Both the position numbers and the translations under genes were made by a program. Below, one piece after another: positions 39,101 to 49,492 of a stretch of DNA of 64,000 bases. The notes beneath the pieces are model-generated. The model saw only the letters and a program-made list of their open reading frames with translations, made no database searches and was not told where the DNA came from. Each line of letters opens with the position of its first letter. The stretch's first letter is position 1. Source of the DNA: Spirodela intermedia. Taxonomy: Eukaryota; Streptophyta; Magnoliopsida; Alismatales; Araceae. Location of the stretch: the NCBI GenBank assembly GCA_902729315.2, contig LR746277.1, positions 5,151,001-5,215,000 on the forward strand, given 5' to 3'.

Positions 39101-40339
39101 GCCAGTTTTTATTTTTGGCAAATAGTAATTTACTGTAAAAAAAATATTAGGCTCGTTAATTAATAAGTTCTCATTTTTGCACTCGTCTTATTCATAATCG
39201 TATAATAATTGAAGGTATTTGGATGAGGAACAACAACGTAGACTCGCGCTTCAAAAGCAACTTGATCGTTATGCTCCTATCCATTTACATGCAGAGGTAA
39301 ATAATCTGTTTTCATCTTCTGACCCACTTTTGATTTTAAATGTTGTCAGTTACTGTAACTGTTTTCCTTTTATTACTGTCGCACCCCACTAGATGTGATC
39401 TGCTTGCACAACATCATTTGTAGAGATTTTTTTAGTCTTAATTTCCCAATCTATGCACTCAGCCTCCTGTTATTTTCTGATGTTGGTAAACTGAAATTTT
39501 CCTTGATCATTGAATAAGAAAATCGACTTATCTCCCGTGACTTTGACTAAAATTGTACTCCAGATGACCCGTCTGAGTTTCTTATGCATGATTTTCTGTT
39601 CGTTTTCTCACTTTATGCTTGTAGACTGCTGTGGAATTATTTTCTTTGAGTAAGCGGTCAATCTGAGTGTGCAGGTAGAGTATCCTGTGCTTGAGGACTT
39701 TGTGGCATTCAATTCGGAGTCAGATAGTAAAATGAAGTAACAAGGACTACACTGATGTTTTTGCAATTTAGCTGCTGACATGAGTTTTTGCAATCTGGAA
39801 GAACCAACCTGTGCGCCAGTTTTTATTTTTGGCAAATTCTACAAAAATAATAATATGTTGATAAATGGTTCGTGATGCTACTAGACTCCGGGTTGCAGCT
39901 GCTTCCAGATTAATGAAGAGAGCAGGAGTTTCGATGTCACAGACAATGATTGGTTTGCGACTTCAGTCGTCAAAGCAGTGTGAAATATGCTACCCAGAGG
40001 CATCGCATGATGTCAGGGTGTCGAGACACAAAATGCGATACCTGATCGATAGATTAGAGAAAATGTAGGTGATTCCGGGTGATTTCTCCCTCCCCGATCC
40101 CCTCCGTCGTTTCATTACGTATGTACAGTGAAGTTTGAGCAATGGCGTACCCTCCACCGCTTAAGACGCTCTATCGAGGCGTTCTTCGGCGGGATATCGA
40201 AGGTGTCACTGGGAGAGAAGTCGTCTTCCTCGATAGTACCACCGCCATTCCCCCAGGGGCCGCCTCCGCCGGACTCCTCGTCGTAGTACCTGTGATTCTG
40301 GAGCGGGGAGGCTGCCTTCTCAGGGGCACGGTCATTCAT
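27135..40339 (-). CDS. ACA9: Autoinhibited P2B-type Ca2+-ATPase (ACA8/9/10 clade), 33 coding exons
   Basis: A plasma-membrane-type Ca2+ pump, ATP-driven and regulated by calmodulin. Exons (minus order): 40339-40151, 37423-37307, 37223-37181, 37102-36990, 36910-36779, 36687-36598, 35966-35897, 35688-35618, 35540-35457, 35365-35288, 35218-35147, 33953-33870, 33753-33671, 33596-33488, 33402-33347, 33260-33218, 33142-33059, 32881-32744, 31604-31542, 31463-31365, 30638-30528, 30402-30235, 29781-29722, 29457-29296, 29120-29004, 28885-28787, 28680-28543, 28335-28235, 28059-28014, 27895-27761, 27649-27542, 27444-27353, 27252-27135. These join in frame to 1090 residues (ACA8/10 are about 1070). The N-terminal calmodulin-binding region is at about 62-102 ([18 protein letters not shown]). 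TGES is at 324, PEGLP in TM4, the phosphorylated DKTGTLT Asp at 497, KGAAE near 616, MVTGDN near 722, [11 protein letters not shown] at 800, and 10 hydrophobic segments overall. Two introns have GC donors. The clade is clear from the N-terminus ([19 protein letters not shown]) and exon pattern. The ACA9 label rests on neighbourhood (MSR next to it), so ACA8/10 remain possible. Confidence 0.93.
39080..39837. repeat. Perfect 44-bp direct repeats flanking the nested gene fragment
   Basis: TCTGGAAGAACCAACCTGTG and the following 24 bases at 39080-39123 recur without a mismatch at 39794-39837. The 670-bp interval contains the exon-like segments. Perfect identity inside a diverging intron suggests a recent duplication or insertion. 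Confidence 0.9.
39215..39740 (+). pseudogene. Captured or nested two-exon gene fragment in ACA intron 1 (opposite strand)
   Basis: An acceptor-like ...TTGAAG precedes 39215-39296, whose frame reads [20 protein letters not shown] followed by PIHLHAE. A good donor GAG|GTAAAT follows. The acceptor GTGTGCAG precedes 39675-39740, reading [20 protein letters not shown] and then K and a TAA stop. The phase is compatible across the junction. The charged, helical composition and clean splice signals look like the last two exons of a real protein. I do not recognise the parent gene. The retained intron argues for DNA-mediated capture or local duplication, not retroposition. Upstream exons were not found. 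Confidence 0.4.
39865..40068 (+). pseudogene. Second unrecognised open segment in ACA intron 1
   Basis: A 67-codon frame, [20 protein letters not shown] through [15 protein letters not shown] to RLEKM, lies 27 bp after the second 44-bp repeat on the same strand as the gene fragment at 39215-39740. The Arg/Lys-rich helical composition and a C-x-x-C pair give it a protein-like look, but no family is recognised. It may be another captured piece or chance. Confidence 0.25.
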
Positions 40340-41400
40340 TTTCGTCGCTATCACAGGAAAGATGACACCCGAGCGAGGGCCCGCACGAATGGAGAGCACG
40401 ACCACGCGCGCAACAGCAAACTCCCTTCTGCCACCAGACGAACAATGAGGAGGAGGAAGAGGAGGAGGAGCTAGGAGGCGAAAAACGATGATCCCCCGTA
40501 CAATGCCGTGCCGGCAAGAAAGAAAATGCGAAGAAAAGGAACAAAAGAGGAGTGAAGCCGACGGCTTGTGCGAAGAAGTATGATGGCGAGGAAGGGAGTT
40601 ACCGGAGGGGAAGAAGGCCCCGGGTAAGGAGGGTTTGCAGGAGATGCCCGGGGATCTTCGCGGCAGCTTCCCCCCGACCCCCACCCTTCCCCCCTGCTGC
40701 CCCTCACCTCGAGGAAGTTGCCGAGACCCTTCCTTGCAGAACCGTCGAGACAAATAGGGGAAGCTGAGACAAAAGAACTAATAATACTCGAGGCCGTTGG
40801 GGGGGCCGGGGAGAGGCGATATTAACTTGCACGGACGGCGTTCACGGGCAGATCTTTCGCCGGAGAACCCGCCGGTGCTGCCCCGTGTCCTCCTCCGGCG
40901 AGGCCACACATGAACGACGACGATAACCTGAGACGCTGCCTTCACTCGATGACGCACCAGAATGGGCCTGCGCCTCTTCCTCCAGCACGGCCCTCTGCTG
41001 TATCGTCCCATTCCCCGATGTCTCCTCTGTCCCCCACGGCAGCAGGAATGGCCAAGGAGACACAGTAAACCACCCCCTACGCAACCGAGCCTCCTCCTGC
41101 TATCTTGGTGGCAACCAGATAAGTTTGATTTTAACATGTACAAGGTGAGGTTCCACTGTCAGGACAAGAGAAGAGCCCCTTCAGAATCCGACAAACGGGG
41201 GTGGGGGCCTTCCGAGCTGCGTGCTCCGTCCCGTTCGCCGGCCGCTGACGTACATTTAAGTATTGCACGGATATCGTCTGTCGCCGTCCGTCGCAAGGGC
41301 CATCTCCCTCACCCCGCCGCGGGGGTTTCAGATAGCCGTGGGGCCCGCATAAAAGCACTTCGAGCAAAACCAACACCGACATTTGCATGTACCTTCCGCA
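40340..41400 (-). promoter_or_regulatory. ACA 5' leader and promoter region
   Basis: GC-rich DNA directly upstream of the ACA start. The ACA reading frame stays open back to about 40753 without family similarity, so this is more likely 5' UTR than coding. Further open frames (40778-41143, 40842-41084, 41131-41388) resemble nothing known. Base composition drops to AT-rich at about 41400, marking the upstream limit of the gene region. Confidence 0.4.
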
Positions 41401-44400
41401 GTGTGATTTAAATTATTACGGTTAAATTGCACGATAATAGATAAATCAGCTTAAGGTGTACGACTGCAAGTGTACTTTACTTTAAAATGGACAAATTTTG
41501 CGTAAAATAGCATGCGTGCATGCGTGCATGCATGCATAAAAAGTTGTCATCATTTCCATGTAAAAGTAGAAAAATGGATTAATATGGTATTAATTAAAGA
41601 CTGACAATATTGGGAACAGATCCTCTAGATATAGAATGAAATGAAGGTAGGGAGACCATAAATGATTTCCGAGGAATGAGGAGCGACGTTCATTGCTGAT
41701 GTTATTAGAAAAATATCTCAATTGCCATTAAATGCGTCAATAAGAAGACTACCCCCATTTTCAAAGGTTCCCCAAAATTTTATTTATAAGGGTCAACTAG
41801 TAAATTGACAATGGTCACATGGTGTTTTCAATTATTTATTAACAAAGTAGAAAGTCATTTTTTTATAATATAGCTGGTATGTGAAAATATTGTGTAGATA
41901 CATGTTATTTGAAGCTTAGGAGTAATTATAATGATGAGCTTGTGTGATTTTAAATTATTTTTCAGATGTTAAATAGGTCTCCCCATTCAACAAATATGGC
42001 ACATGTCTCTTGGAAGATAATTTTAGAAATATATCTGATAATGAGTGCGCCTATATATCATCATGTGATGAGATAATTTGCAATTATTGTGATAATTTTA
42101 ATATCAAAGCATGTCCAAAAGATGTATGACATGGAGAGTTTCATCCTAGCCCTATAATAGTATTATATAAAGTATGAATTATAAGTCAACTTCATTAGAC
42201 ACGAGATTGAGTGATAGTCAAACGTGGTAAACTAGAATGTTCTTGGTGCATATATGAATCCTTATTATTTGATCGATCAATATTCATATCAATACTTCAT
42301 TATTAATACATTAAATATCAAAAATATGTATAATATTAATATTAAAGTATAGGCATCAAAAGAAGATAATTGATTGTCAACATGTCTAATTGAAACTTAG
42401 AATTATCACTATTAGGTTACAAGTACCATTGGTTTAAACTATATATTCTCATATGTTTAAATTTTATTTTCTTAATTATATATATGTGAAGTCAATGATT
42501 CATTATAATGGTTCATGTATTTTGATATATTATTCACTAAAATGGTGGCATTCTTATCTTTCATAGTATTTAAAATATTCTAACAATATGCCAAACAAAA
42601 TAAAGTTTGGTGTCGACACAAAAATGAAGGATTAATGTTGAGTGTTGGAAACCTATGAGCTTTTATGTTGACAGAAGGGCACTACTCAATGTACTTGCCT
42701 TATGTCCACACTTCAACACATTGAAATTGATTTAGTTGATCAAATAAACCTACATAACATCCAAACTGATGTGGTGTAGCATGCCCACAATGTTATAGCA
42801 AATGTGAATTGCATAAATTTCTTGATGATTTGTGCGACAACAATAGATTACAACCTACCCAATAAAGCTCCTATACGAGATAGTTTGAACAGTGAAAATA
42901 ATAATTTGATCTCCACAATTTGACTGAGATAAAAAAATAAAATCTATTATAGAAGTAAAAATTCAAAAAAAGAATTATTGATACTTTTACTACTACTTTA
43001 AGCCATTCTTACAAACCATCTGACTCCTTTATAACTTTGGGAAATGGTTTCAAGCTCTATTATTTTAGTAATTTCAAAATGTTCGAATCATTTCATATTT
43101 TTGAATTTAAAATCCCATGTGTCAACCCTCAATACAGATTTTCACTTTAGTGTTATAAAATAAACTTTAATTTACATTTTTATAATGATTCTTGGTGGTA
43201 GAAAAATATCATTAATAGTATTTGCCTTGCATCACTCTGTTATTTCTACACCATGACAATGAAGAACAAAGAGTTGATATGAGAAAACTAGTGTATGGCC
43301 TCGTATAGTTGTAAATTCATAAGAAATTAGTTGGGTGATAATTCGGTTGCCCTCCTAGAGTTAATGTCCCTTTAGAGTTATGACTTTATAAGTGGTGAAT
43401 AAGGTAATAATCTACTTACTTAATCTACTAAAACCAGGAATCCAATAAAAACAAGTTGACTCTTTTGGAGTTCACTACTTGCACTTGTTAGATATTGCAT
43501 CCAATACATCTCATTTTCTTCTTTTTTTTCTTTTTTAAAATTAAATTGTACTAACCCATTATGTAGTAGTCCAATTGAACTATATAAAGAGATATAGTTA
43601 AATCATACACAACTATTTGAAGAAGTGAGAATGTCATAATCTTCATTCAAGATAAGAAATATTTATTTCTCAACACAATTATGCCATGGACCTTCTAAAG
43701 GAGATTTTTATGATAGTTTGTCGACCATCTGATACTTTTATAGATGTCAATGTCAAACTTTAGGATGCTGATGAAGCCAACAAAGTAGACCAAAAGGTGT
43801 ATCAATTTTAGATTGGATGAGTAATTTATCTTTCACATACATAACATGATATAATTTATACATTAAGTATATTTAATTATTTATACAAAACCCCAAACAA
43901 ATAGACCTAGATGTAGTCTAATCAATATTACAGTATCTTAGAGGTACAATTGAGAAAAGTATTTTGTTCAAAAAAAAAAGTGGCTTAAAAAATAAGATTT
44001 ATCATAATGTTGATTTTACAGGTTTCATAATCAAAAAATGATCTATTTTTAAATATTGTACCTTTCTCTGCAAAAATCTCATCACATCTAGAAACATAAA
44101 ATAAAGTGTTGTAGTAAGATCAAATGCAAAAGTTATTGTTCAAAGCTACGACTCAAAATATTTGTGAATTACTATTGCTCAAGATCATATATTAGAATCT
44201 ACTTTGATGAACTATTAAGAATTTATTATGATAACATATTTGTCATCAGCACATTTACAATCTTAAAAAAAATGATAGCATCAAGCACATAAAGATCAAC
44301 ATATACTTCATTCAAGAAAAAGATGCAAAGTTGATAAATTTACATACCACCAACTATAGATGGAGCATCATTAACACATTCTAGTGTTTAGTCTCAAGTT

Positions 44401-44960
44401 AAGAATAGATGATTTGCATCCACCAACTACAGGTTGAGCATCATTAAATATTATCTAAATTAGACCAGCCCAATATGTTAGCAGTCCAATCCAACCATGT
44501 AAAGGGATTTGATTAAAATCAGGCAGAACGTTTTTGAATTGAGTGAGAATGCCCTAATTTTTTATTAGAGCTCCAATTCTCTCTTCCATTGGCAATTTTT
44601 CTTCTCTGTTGTAACAACATTAAATGCCATAAATATTTTTCAAATTTATAAGTTATATATCATCTGAAAGGCAATATCACTATGAAGATTTTTGGGGTTC
44701 ATATAGAGGGACTTATCTTGTGTTTAGAAAAACAATAAAAAATAAAAAAATGTGGCTTATTTTTCAATTCAAGGGAAAAGCTTTTGGTTCATTTTAGGGT
44801 CCTCGGGAACCCAACAGTTTGCAGATAATTAGCCCAACTTTGGTAGATCACAAAGAAATAAGAAAACCACGAATAGATTTATGAGCTGAATTGGTAAAAA
44901 CAAATACATTTTACGGAGACGAATTGACCGGATGAATCGTTGACGATCGGATCCGATCAA
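41400..44960. other. AT-rich, repeat-derived intergenic region
   Basis: No open frame of note. Diverged repeated segments suggest decayed retroelement sequence. One is an LTR-like pair at about 43535-43640 and 44458-44560, sharing CC-A-TATGTAG-AGTCCAAT, TATA-AG-GATTTAGTTAAAT-like words and AGTGAGAATG. A CATGCATG-rich string (RY-type, GCATGCGTGCATGCGTGCAT) lies at about 41509-41536 near the ACA promoter. Confidence 0.45.
44347..44450. repeat. Short direct duplication, 73-bp offset
   Basis: CCACCAACTATAGATGGAGCATCATTAA at 44347 recurs as CCACCAACTACAGGTTGAGCATCATTAA at 44420, with three mismatches in 28 bases. Confidence 0.7.
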
Positions 44961-45312
44961 AGATAATCGTTTGCCAGACTTCAGCAACTTTGTTCATCAA
45001 CTCCGAAAAGATTCTTCAAGATGCTCGTACTATGAGACAGTAAGCTATCATCCATCAAGAATCCACCGTCTGCCATTGCTGACTTCTGAAAGATCTCATA
45101 TTTTCGACGAGAAGCTGGGGCCAGAGGATCCTGGTGTACCTGCGCTTGACCTGGAAGCGGAGCGGGAGGAGGCAGAGCCTTCGCTAGTTCTCCACGTAGG
45201 TGGCCATCTCTACGTACATTTCCTCCGTCATCGTCTTCTCCGTGGACGCGCCGCTTACTGAGACACGTTGCGTCTGAACGAGGTATTGGCAGCTTCCGTC
45301 GGGCTCAGTTTG

Positions 45313-45815
45313 TTAGCCAACGCTCGATTTTGATGGAGAGGAGCGATCCTCTCCCTGGGTAGCTCTGGAGATGAATTCCGTGGGAATATCCTTCAGTGTG
45401 AGAACTTCTGCAGCGAAGCGGTACTCTGCAGTCCCGGGGGAGCTTCTTCAACCTCTTGCAGCCGCTGATGTTTAAGGTCCTCAGGCAGGGCATCGCCTCG
45501 TCTGCCACTTCCCACTGCTCCAACTCTTCCAGGTTCTCGAGTCTCATCGTCTCCAAGCTTGGGGAACCCGCCGCGGACGCAGGCGCCGCCGGCCTCCCAG
45601 CGTAGGAATCCTCCATCATCGCCAGAATCCTGATGTCTTGGAGCTCCTGGAGCGCCTCGAACGTGTCTTCCTCCAACGAGAGATTGACGAGATTGGAGGG
45701 CCACCGACGGTGGCGGCCTGCCCAGACGCCCGACCAAGGTCAGCACCTGAAGATTACGGAGCCCGGACAGCATCGGCGAAACGGCGGGGATCGACCGGTC
45801 TGTATGTGTTCAGGA
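45313..45815 (-). pseudogene. LRR C-terminal fragment of a CC-NB-ARC-LRR resistance gene, frameshifted
   Basis: Minus-strand reading gives LRR text typical of the RPM1/RPP13-like NLR C-terminus: SPMLSGLRNLQVLTLVGRL (about 45785-45720), then a one-base frame change to SNLVNLSLEEDTFEALQELQ, then LETMRLENLEELEQWEVADE, AMPCLRTLNISGCKRLKKLP and, after another frame change, LKDIPTEFISRATQGEDR and the stop at 45313. The L-x-x-L-x-I-x-x-C-x-x-L-x-x-L-P signature is the usual final repeat. No NB-ARC part precedes it on this strand, and at least two frameshifts make it non-functional. Confidence 0.75.
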
Positions 45816-46109
45816 GGATTTGACCTAGCCAAGTTGGTCGTCGGCTCCGTGGGCCATGACGCGGCGATTCCCTCCCCTCCATAAGTCCGCCATCCGCGAT
45901 GCCCCTTCCAGGTTGGAGGAGAGGGAGGGATTTAAGCTGCAGTTGAAATCAGAAGCCCCCTCAATGTACCGGCCGATTTCTGCATTTTCTGTCTACATTC
46001 TCTCCCTCTGCCTCTGTATCACCTTCTCCCTCTTTCTTATCTTCTTCACAGACTGCAGCCGTGAATCAGCAGCCCTCTCGATTCTCTCTGCAGTGGAAAC
46101 TGGTGAGAC

Positions 46110-46112
<3 letters not shown>

Positions 46113-46147
<35 letters not shown>
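46113..46147. repeat. (CT)n microsatellite between NLR halves
   Basis: A pure CT run of about 35 bases lies in the 0.8-kb spacer between the minus-strand LRR fragment and the plus-strand CC-NB-ARC fragment. Confidence 0.95.
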
Positions 46148-46150
<3 letters not shown>

Positions 46151-46630
46151 CTGTCTCCTCCCACGGATTTCTCCCCTTTCTTTTCCTCCACTGGTTTCCG
46201 TATTGCGAGGTGATGATATAGAACGATCATGAGAGCTTGCTCGTCATCTCCGACCTTCAAATCTAGAATCATCGTCTTCACAGCTTGTTGCGTGGATCGG
46301 TTCTTTGGGCCCTGGATCTACTCGGTGTGAACACGAATCATTCTCGTCGAGTATCTGCATTCATCAGATCTATGATCTAGGGGACCTGTGACGCCTTCTA
46401 GACGACGGGATCGATCCCCGGGTTCCGATTTCTTCCGCCACCAAGTAGCTTAGATTAGACATCCCATCTCTGTTTCATTTTGGCACCCATCGGAGTAGCT
46501 CTTTGACGTCCTTTCTCTCTCTAAATTCTTGTCCTATCGTTCATCCGGTCTGATTTCCATGGCAGGAACTGGTAACGGGGCGAGAACCGTTAGCTGGAGC
46601 CCCATCGAATAGATTCTGCATTTGCAGGCA

Positions 46631-48367
46631 ATGGCTAATTCAGCCATCAGCTCGATCCTGAAGAAAGTGGACGAGGTGCTCTCGCAGGAAATCAACTTGC
46701 TAGGTCATGTCAGGCCGGAATTCGAATCCCTGCAAGGAGTACTCAGGATCATAAACGCATCCCTGGCAGATTTCGACCGGAACAGAGCTCAAGTTCCAGC
46801 TCAGGTGGAGGAACTGGTCCAGCAGCTGAGAGAAGCGGCCCTTGAAGCTGGGGACATCATCGACGATTTCTATCTCATGATCGACCAGAAGAAGCTCAGC
46901 GGCATCAGAGGCTCCCTGATGAGCTTCCTCATCTGTGTGAGCGAAAGCTCTGCTCGTCACGAGCTGGGTACCCGCATTAAAGATTCCAAGAGGAGGATCG
47001 ACGAGATTCACAAAAATATGGGGACCTAAAACATAAAACTCAAACCAGTAGATGAATCCCCTTCCTCCTCCTCTGTAGCGCGATGTACTTCTGAGCTGGA
47101 TAAGGCTGCTCTATCCCAGGGCCTGAGTGTCGTGGGATTTGCAGAGGCCGAGCGATCCATGAGGGAGCAGCTGTTGAATTGGAAAGGCAAGCTCGCAGTC
47201 ATATCCCTGGTGGGAATAGGAGGAATAGGGAAGACCACAATCTCCAAGGTCTACAACCACGATGCAGTTGATGGCCATTTTGGTTACAGAGCTTGGGTCA
47301 ACGTTAGCCAGAAATTCACACCAACTGTAGCTGCTGCAGAACACTCTGAGAAGCATCCTAGACTGCATCCCGGGAACGAGGAGAGAGAAGGAGGTGATCA
47401 GGAGCTTGACAGACATGCGGCTGGTGGAGAAGCTCAAAGCCCGCCTGAAGAAGGTGAGGTACCTTGTGATCATCGACGATATCTGGGAGAAGGAGGCCTG
47501 GGATCTCATAAATTCCGCCCTGCCGCCCTCCCCAGGGAGCAGAGTGATGCTCACCACCCGCATAGATGCTGTCGCCAAGGTATGCCCAGAGAGAAATCCA
47601 CAGGCTTCCCTTTCTGCGCGAGGAGGAGAGCTGGGAGCTGTTCTGCGCGAAGGTGTTTCCCGGCGGCGAGGGGTACCCCCCGGAGCTGGAGGAGGTGGGG
47701 AAGGAGATGGTGAGAAGATGCCGCTGTCTACCCCTGGCTGTCGTCGTTCTCGGCGGTCTGCTGATCGAGAAGGAGAATGGAGGTCCTCCGCCGGCGTCTT
47801 ACCGAGAAACTGAGCGCGGATAGAAACGAGATGATCAAGAACATACTCGCTTTGAGTTATGACGATTTGAGTAACGATCTGAAGATATGCTTCCGCTACA
47901 TAGGGCTCTTCCCCGAGGACATGGAGATCGACGCCACCAAGCTGGTTCAACTGTGGGTTGCAGAGGGGTTCATCGTGCAGGCAAGGGGGCTCACCCTGAA
48001 AGAAACTGCGGAGCAGCACCTCGAGCAGCTCGCAAACAGGTCCGCTCTTCAGGTAGTGGACAGAGATCCATTGGGGCGGGTCGACAAATGCAGGATCCAC
48101 GATCTTCTCCTCGATCTCGCGAAGGATGAAGGAGGGAAGAACCAGTTCGTCGAAGTCCATGAGGGGCTCACCCCCACGCACGCCGTGAGGTCGCACAGGC
48201 TCGCCGTCCACGAGAATGCGAGCTTCTGCCTCACAAGCTCGAGCTGCCTTGTTTTGAACCTGCGCTCTCTGCTCTGCTTCAACCTGCACGGCCAGGAGCT
48301 CAGCGATTCCTTCGTGAAACTGTGCTCTCTGAAGCTTCTTAGGGTGATCGTCTCGATTTCTCCCTGA
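46631..48367 (+). pseudogene. CC-NB-ARC resistance gene (NLR), disabled by a stop and three frameshifts, LRR missing
   Basis: Starts MANSAISSILKKVDEVLSQE with an Rx-type coiled-coil domain to about residue 130. A TAA at 47027-47029 then interrupts the frame (KNMGT-stop-NIKLKP). NB-ARC follows in the same frame: P-loop GIGGIGKTT at about 47218 and RNBS-A-like YRAWVNVSQ. Frame changes occur near 47330, near 47578 and near 47775. Between them are kinase-2 (YLVIIDDIW), RNBS-B (GSRVMLTTR), the GLPL-equivalent CRCLPLAVVVLGG, RNBS-D-like CFRYIGLFPEDMEI, LVQLWVAEGF and the MHD-equivalent CRIHDLLLDLAKDE. Translation ends at TGA 48365-48367 just where the LRR should begin. Plant NLRs detect pathogen effectors; this copy cannot make a full receptor. 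It is head-to-head with the LRR fragment at 45313-45815. Confidence 0.85.
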
Positions 48368-49106
48368 TTCAGCTGCTACAGAAGCTGAACTTCATTCATT
48401 AACTCATCCCATTCTTCGCTCGATACAAACGGCGAAGAATTTCTTCCAAGGATCCTTCTCCGAACACCGCGGTACACTTGGAGTGGAACCACGGCCGTCA
48501 ATCGGTTCCAGCAAGTGACAGTTGTTGGGATCGTCATTCATCGACTAGAGGTCGTATAGGAATCCATTCTGTGTACCGTGCCTACACAAATCGATCCAAT
48601 ACGAGCATAAATTCGATCGTCGACCGTTCCGCCCATTCTTTCTTAAAACTTGAATCTTTGCATGATTTTACTTTCTTTTTAATTTATATTTTTTTTTATT
48701 CCGTTATACATTGTCTTACGAACAATTTATCTTTTTAAATCAAAGTTTATTTCGAAGTTGGGGATGTTCTTCACGGACTGACGTCTGCTGACGTCACAAT
48801 CCGTCAATTCTTTCTTTTAAAGTATTTCTATTCATTTTTGCAATTATAAATTCGGAAAAAAATAATCTATCAATTGGAAAGTATAAATTTAATTAAATAT
48901 TTCTTATCTTCCTTGCGTTCCACCTGGAAACCTTTATAAAATTAAATTATTCTAAACTGGCTTATTTTCCAGCATTTATAAATTATAAATTTGCTGGATT
49001 TTCTTTACAACGACAGAAAAGATTCATACGGCATCTGAAGGCTCTGTGCCGAAACCGGCGTTGCATTTCCCCTCTTCCGGACCCGAGAAGGAACAGTGTG
49101 AAGAGC
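48368..49106. other. Spacer downstream of the NLR pseudogene
   Basis: The first 200 bases are GC-moderate without recognisable LRR, the rest AT-rich. At 48779-48796 two TGACG boxes 10 bp apart, the second inside a TGACGTCA palindrome, form a bZIP/TGA-factor-like site. No gene was seen. Confidence 0.45.
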
Positions 49107-49492
49107 CTAGGGCCGGCAGCGGGGAAGGGAACACGAGGACGGGCGGAGCGGGGTGTCTTGGACGGCGGAGCGGTACTTCCACCTGTTCCAGGCGAGGAAA
49201 AGGAGGAGCGCGCCGGCGTGCGCCATGGGGAGAAACCAGACGCGAAGTAACGAGAGAATAGGAAGGGCAAGGCATGACCAGAGCACAAAAGCCGCTGAAG
49301 CTGAAACGATGGCGACGATTCTGCAAACTGTTGTATCAAGGCCATCGCCGGAGCAGCTCCCCCTCCAGAGAGGCAGAGGGAGAGAACGGAGAGGACGACC
49401 GCCGCCGTGAAGGTGAGGGAAACAAAGGCTGAGTACAGATCGAAGAGGAGGAGACTTCTAGTTCCCTGCGTTAGTTGCTGAGTGTCTGACAT
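49107..49492 (-). pseudogene. Small three-helix membrane protein, one-base frame break
   Basis: From ATG at 49492 the frame reads MSDTQQLTQGTRSLLLFDLY followed by the hydrophobic SAFVSLTFTAAVVLSVLSLCL, then reaches a C5 tract at 49359-49363 (G5 on the coding strand). After it, the +1-shifted frame, not the original, continues with two further membrane helices (RIVAIVSASAAFVLWSCLAL and FLPMAHAGALLLFLAWNRW), then KYRSAVQD and a TAG at 49107. One additional base in the homopolymer would give about 128 residues. This may be a true pseudogene or an assembly indel. I do not recognise the family. The unshifted frame stays open to 48983 but loses its membrane character. Confidence 0.45.

Larger units (their letters stand above)
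37424..40150 (-). other. 2.7-kb first intron of the ACA gene
   Basis: This is the longest intron of the gene, between exon 1 (ending RLKRWR) and exon 2 (starting QAALVLNAS). It carries plus-strand exon-like segments of another gene and a 44-bp direct repeat, listed separately. The rest is AT-rich and unremarkable. Confidence 0.85.

Noticed and set aside
40778-41411. Several open frames of 80-149 codons on both strands upstream of ACA
   Set aside because: All overlap one another in GC-rich promoter/leader DNA; none has a recognisable motif.
46700-46760. GAATTCGAATCCC resembling a tRNA T-loop
   Set aside because: It lies inside the CC-domain coding sequence and no cloverleaf can be completed around it.
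47111-48289. 392-codon minus-strand frame, the longest ORF in the window
   Set aside because: It is the antisense shadow of the NB-ARC coding sequence; all NLR motifs are on the plus strand.
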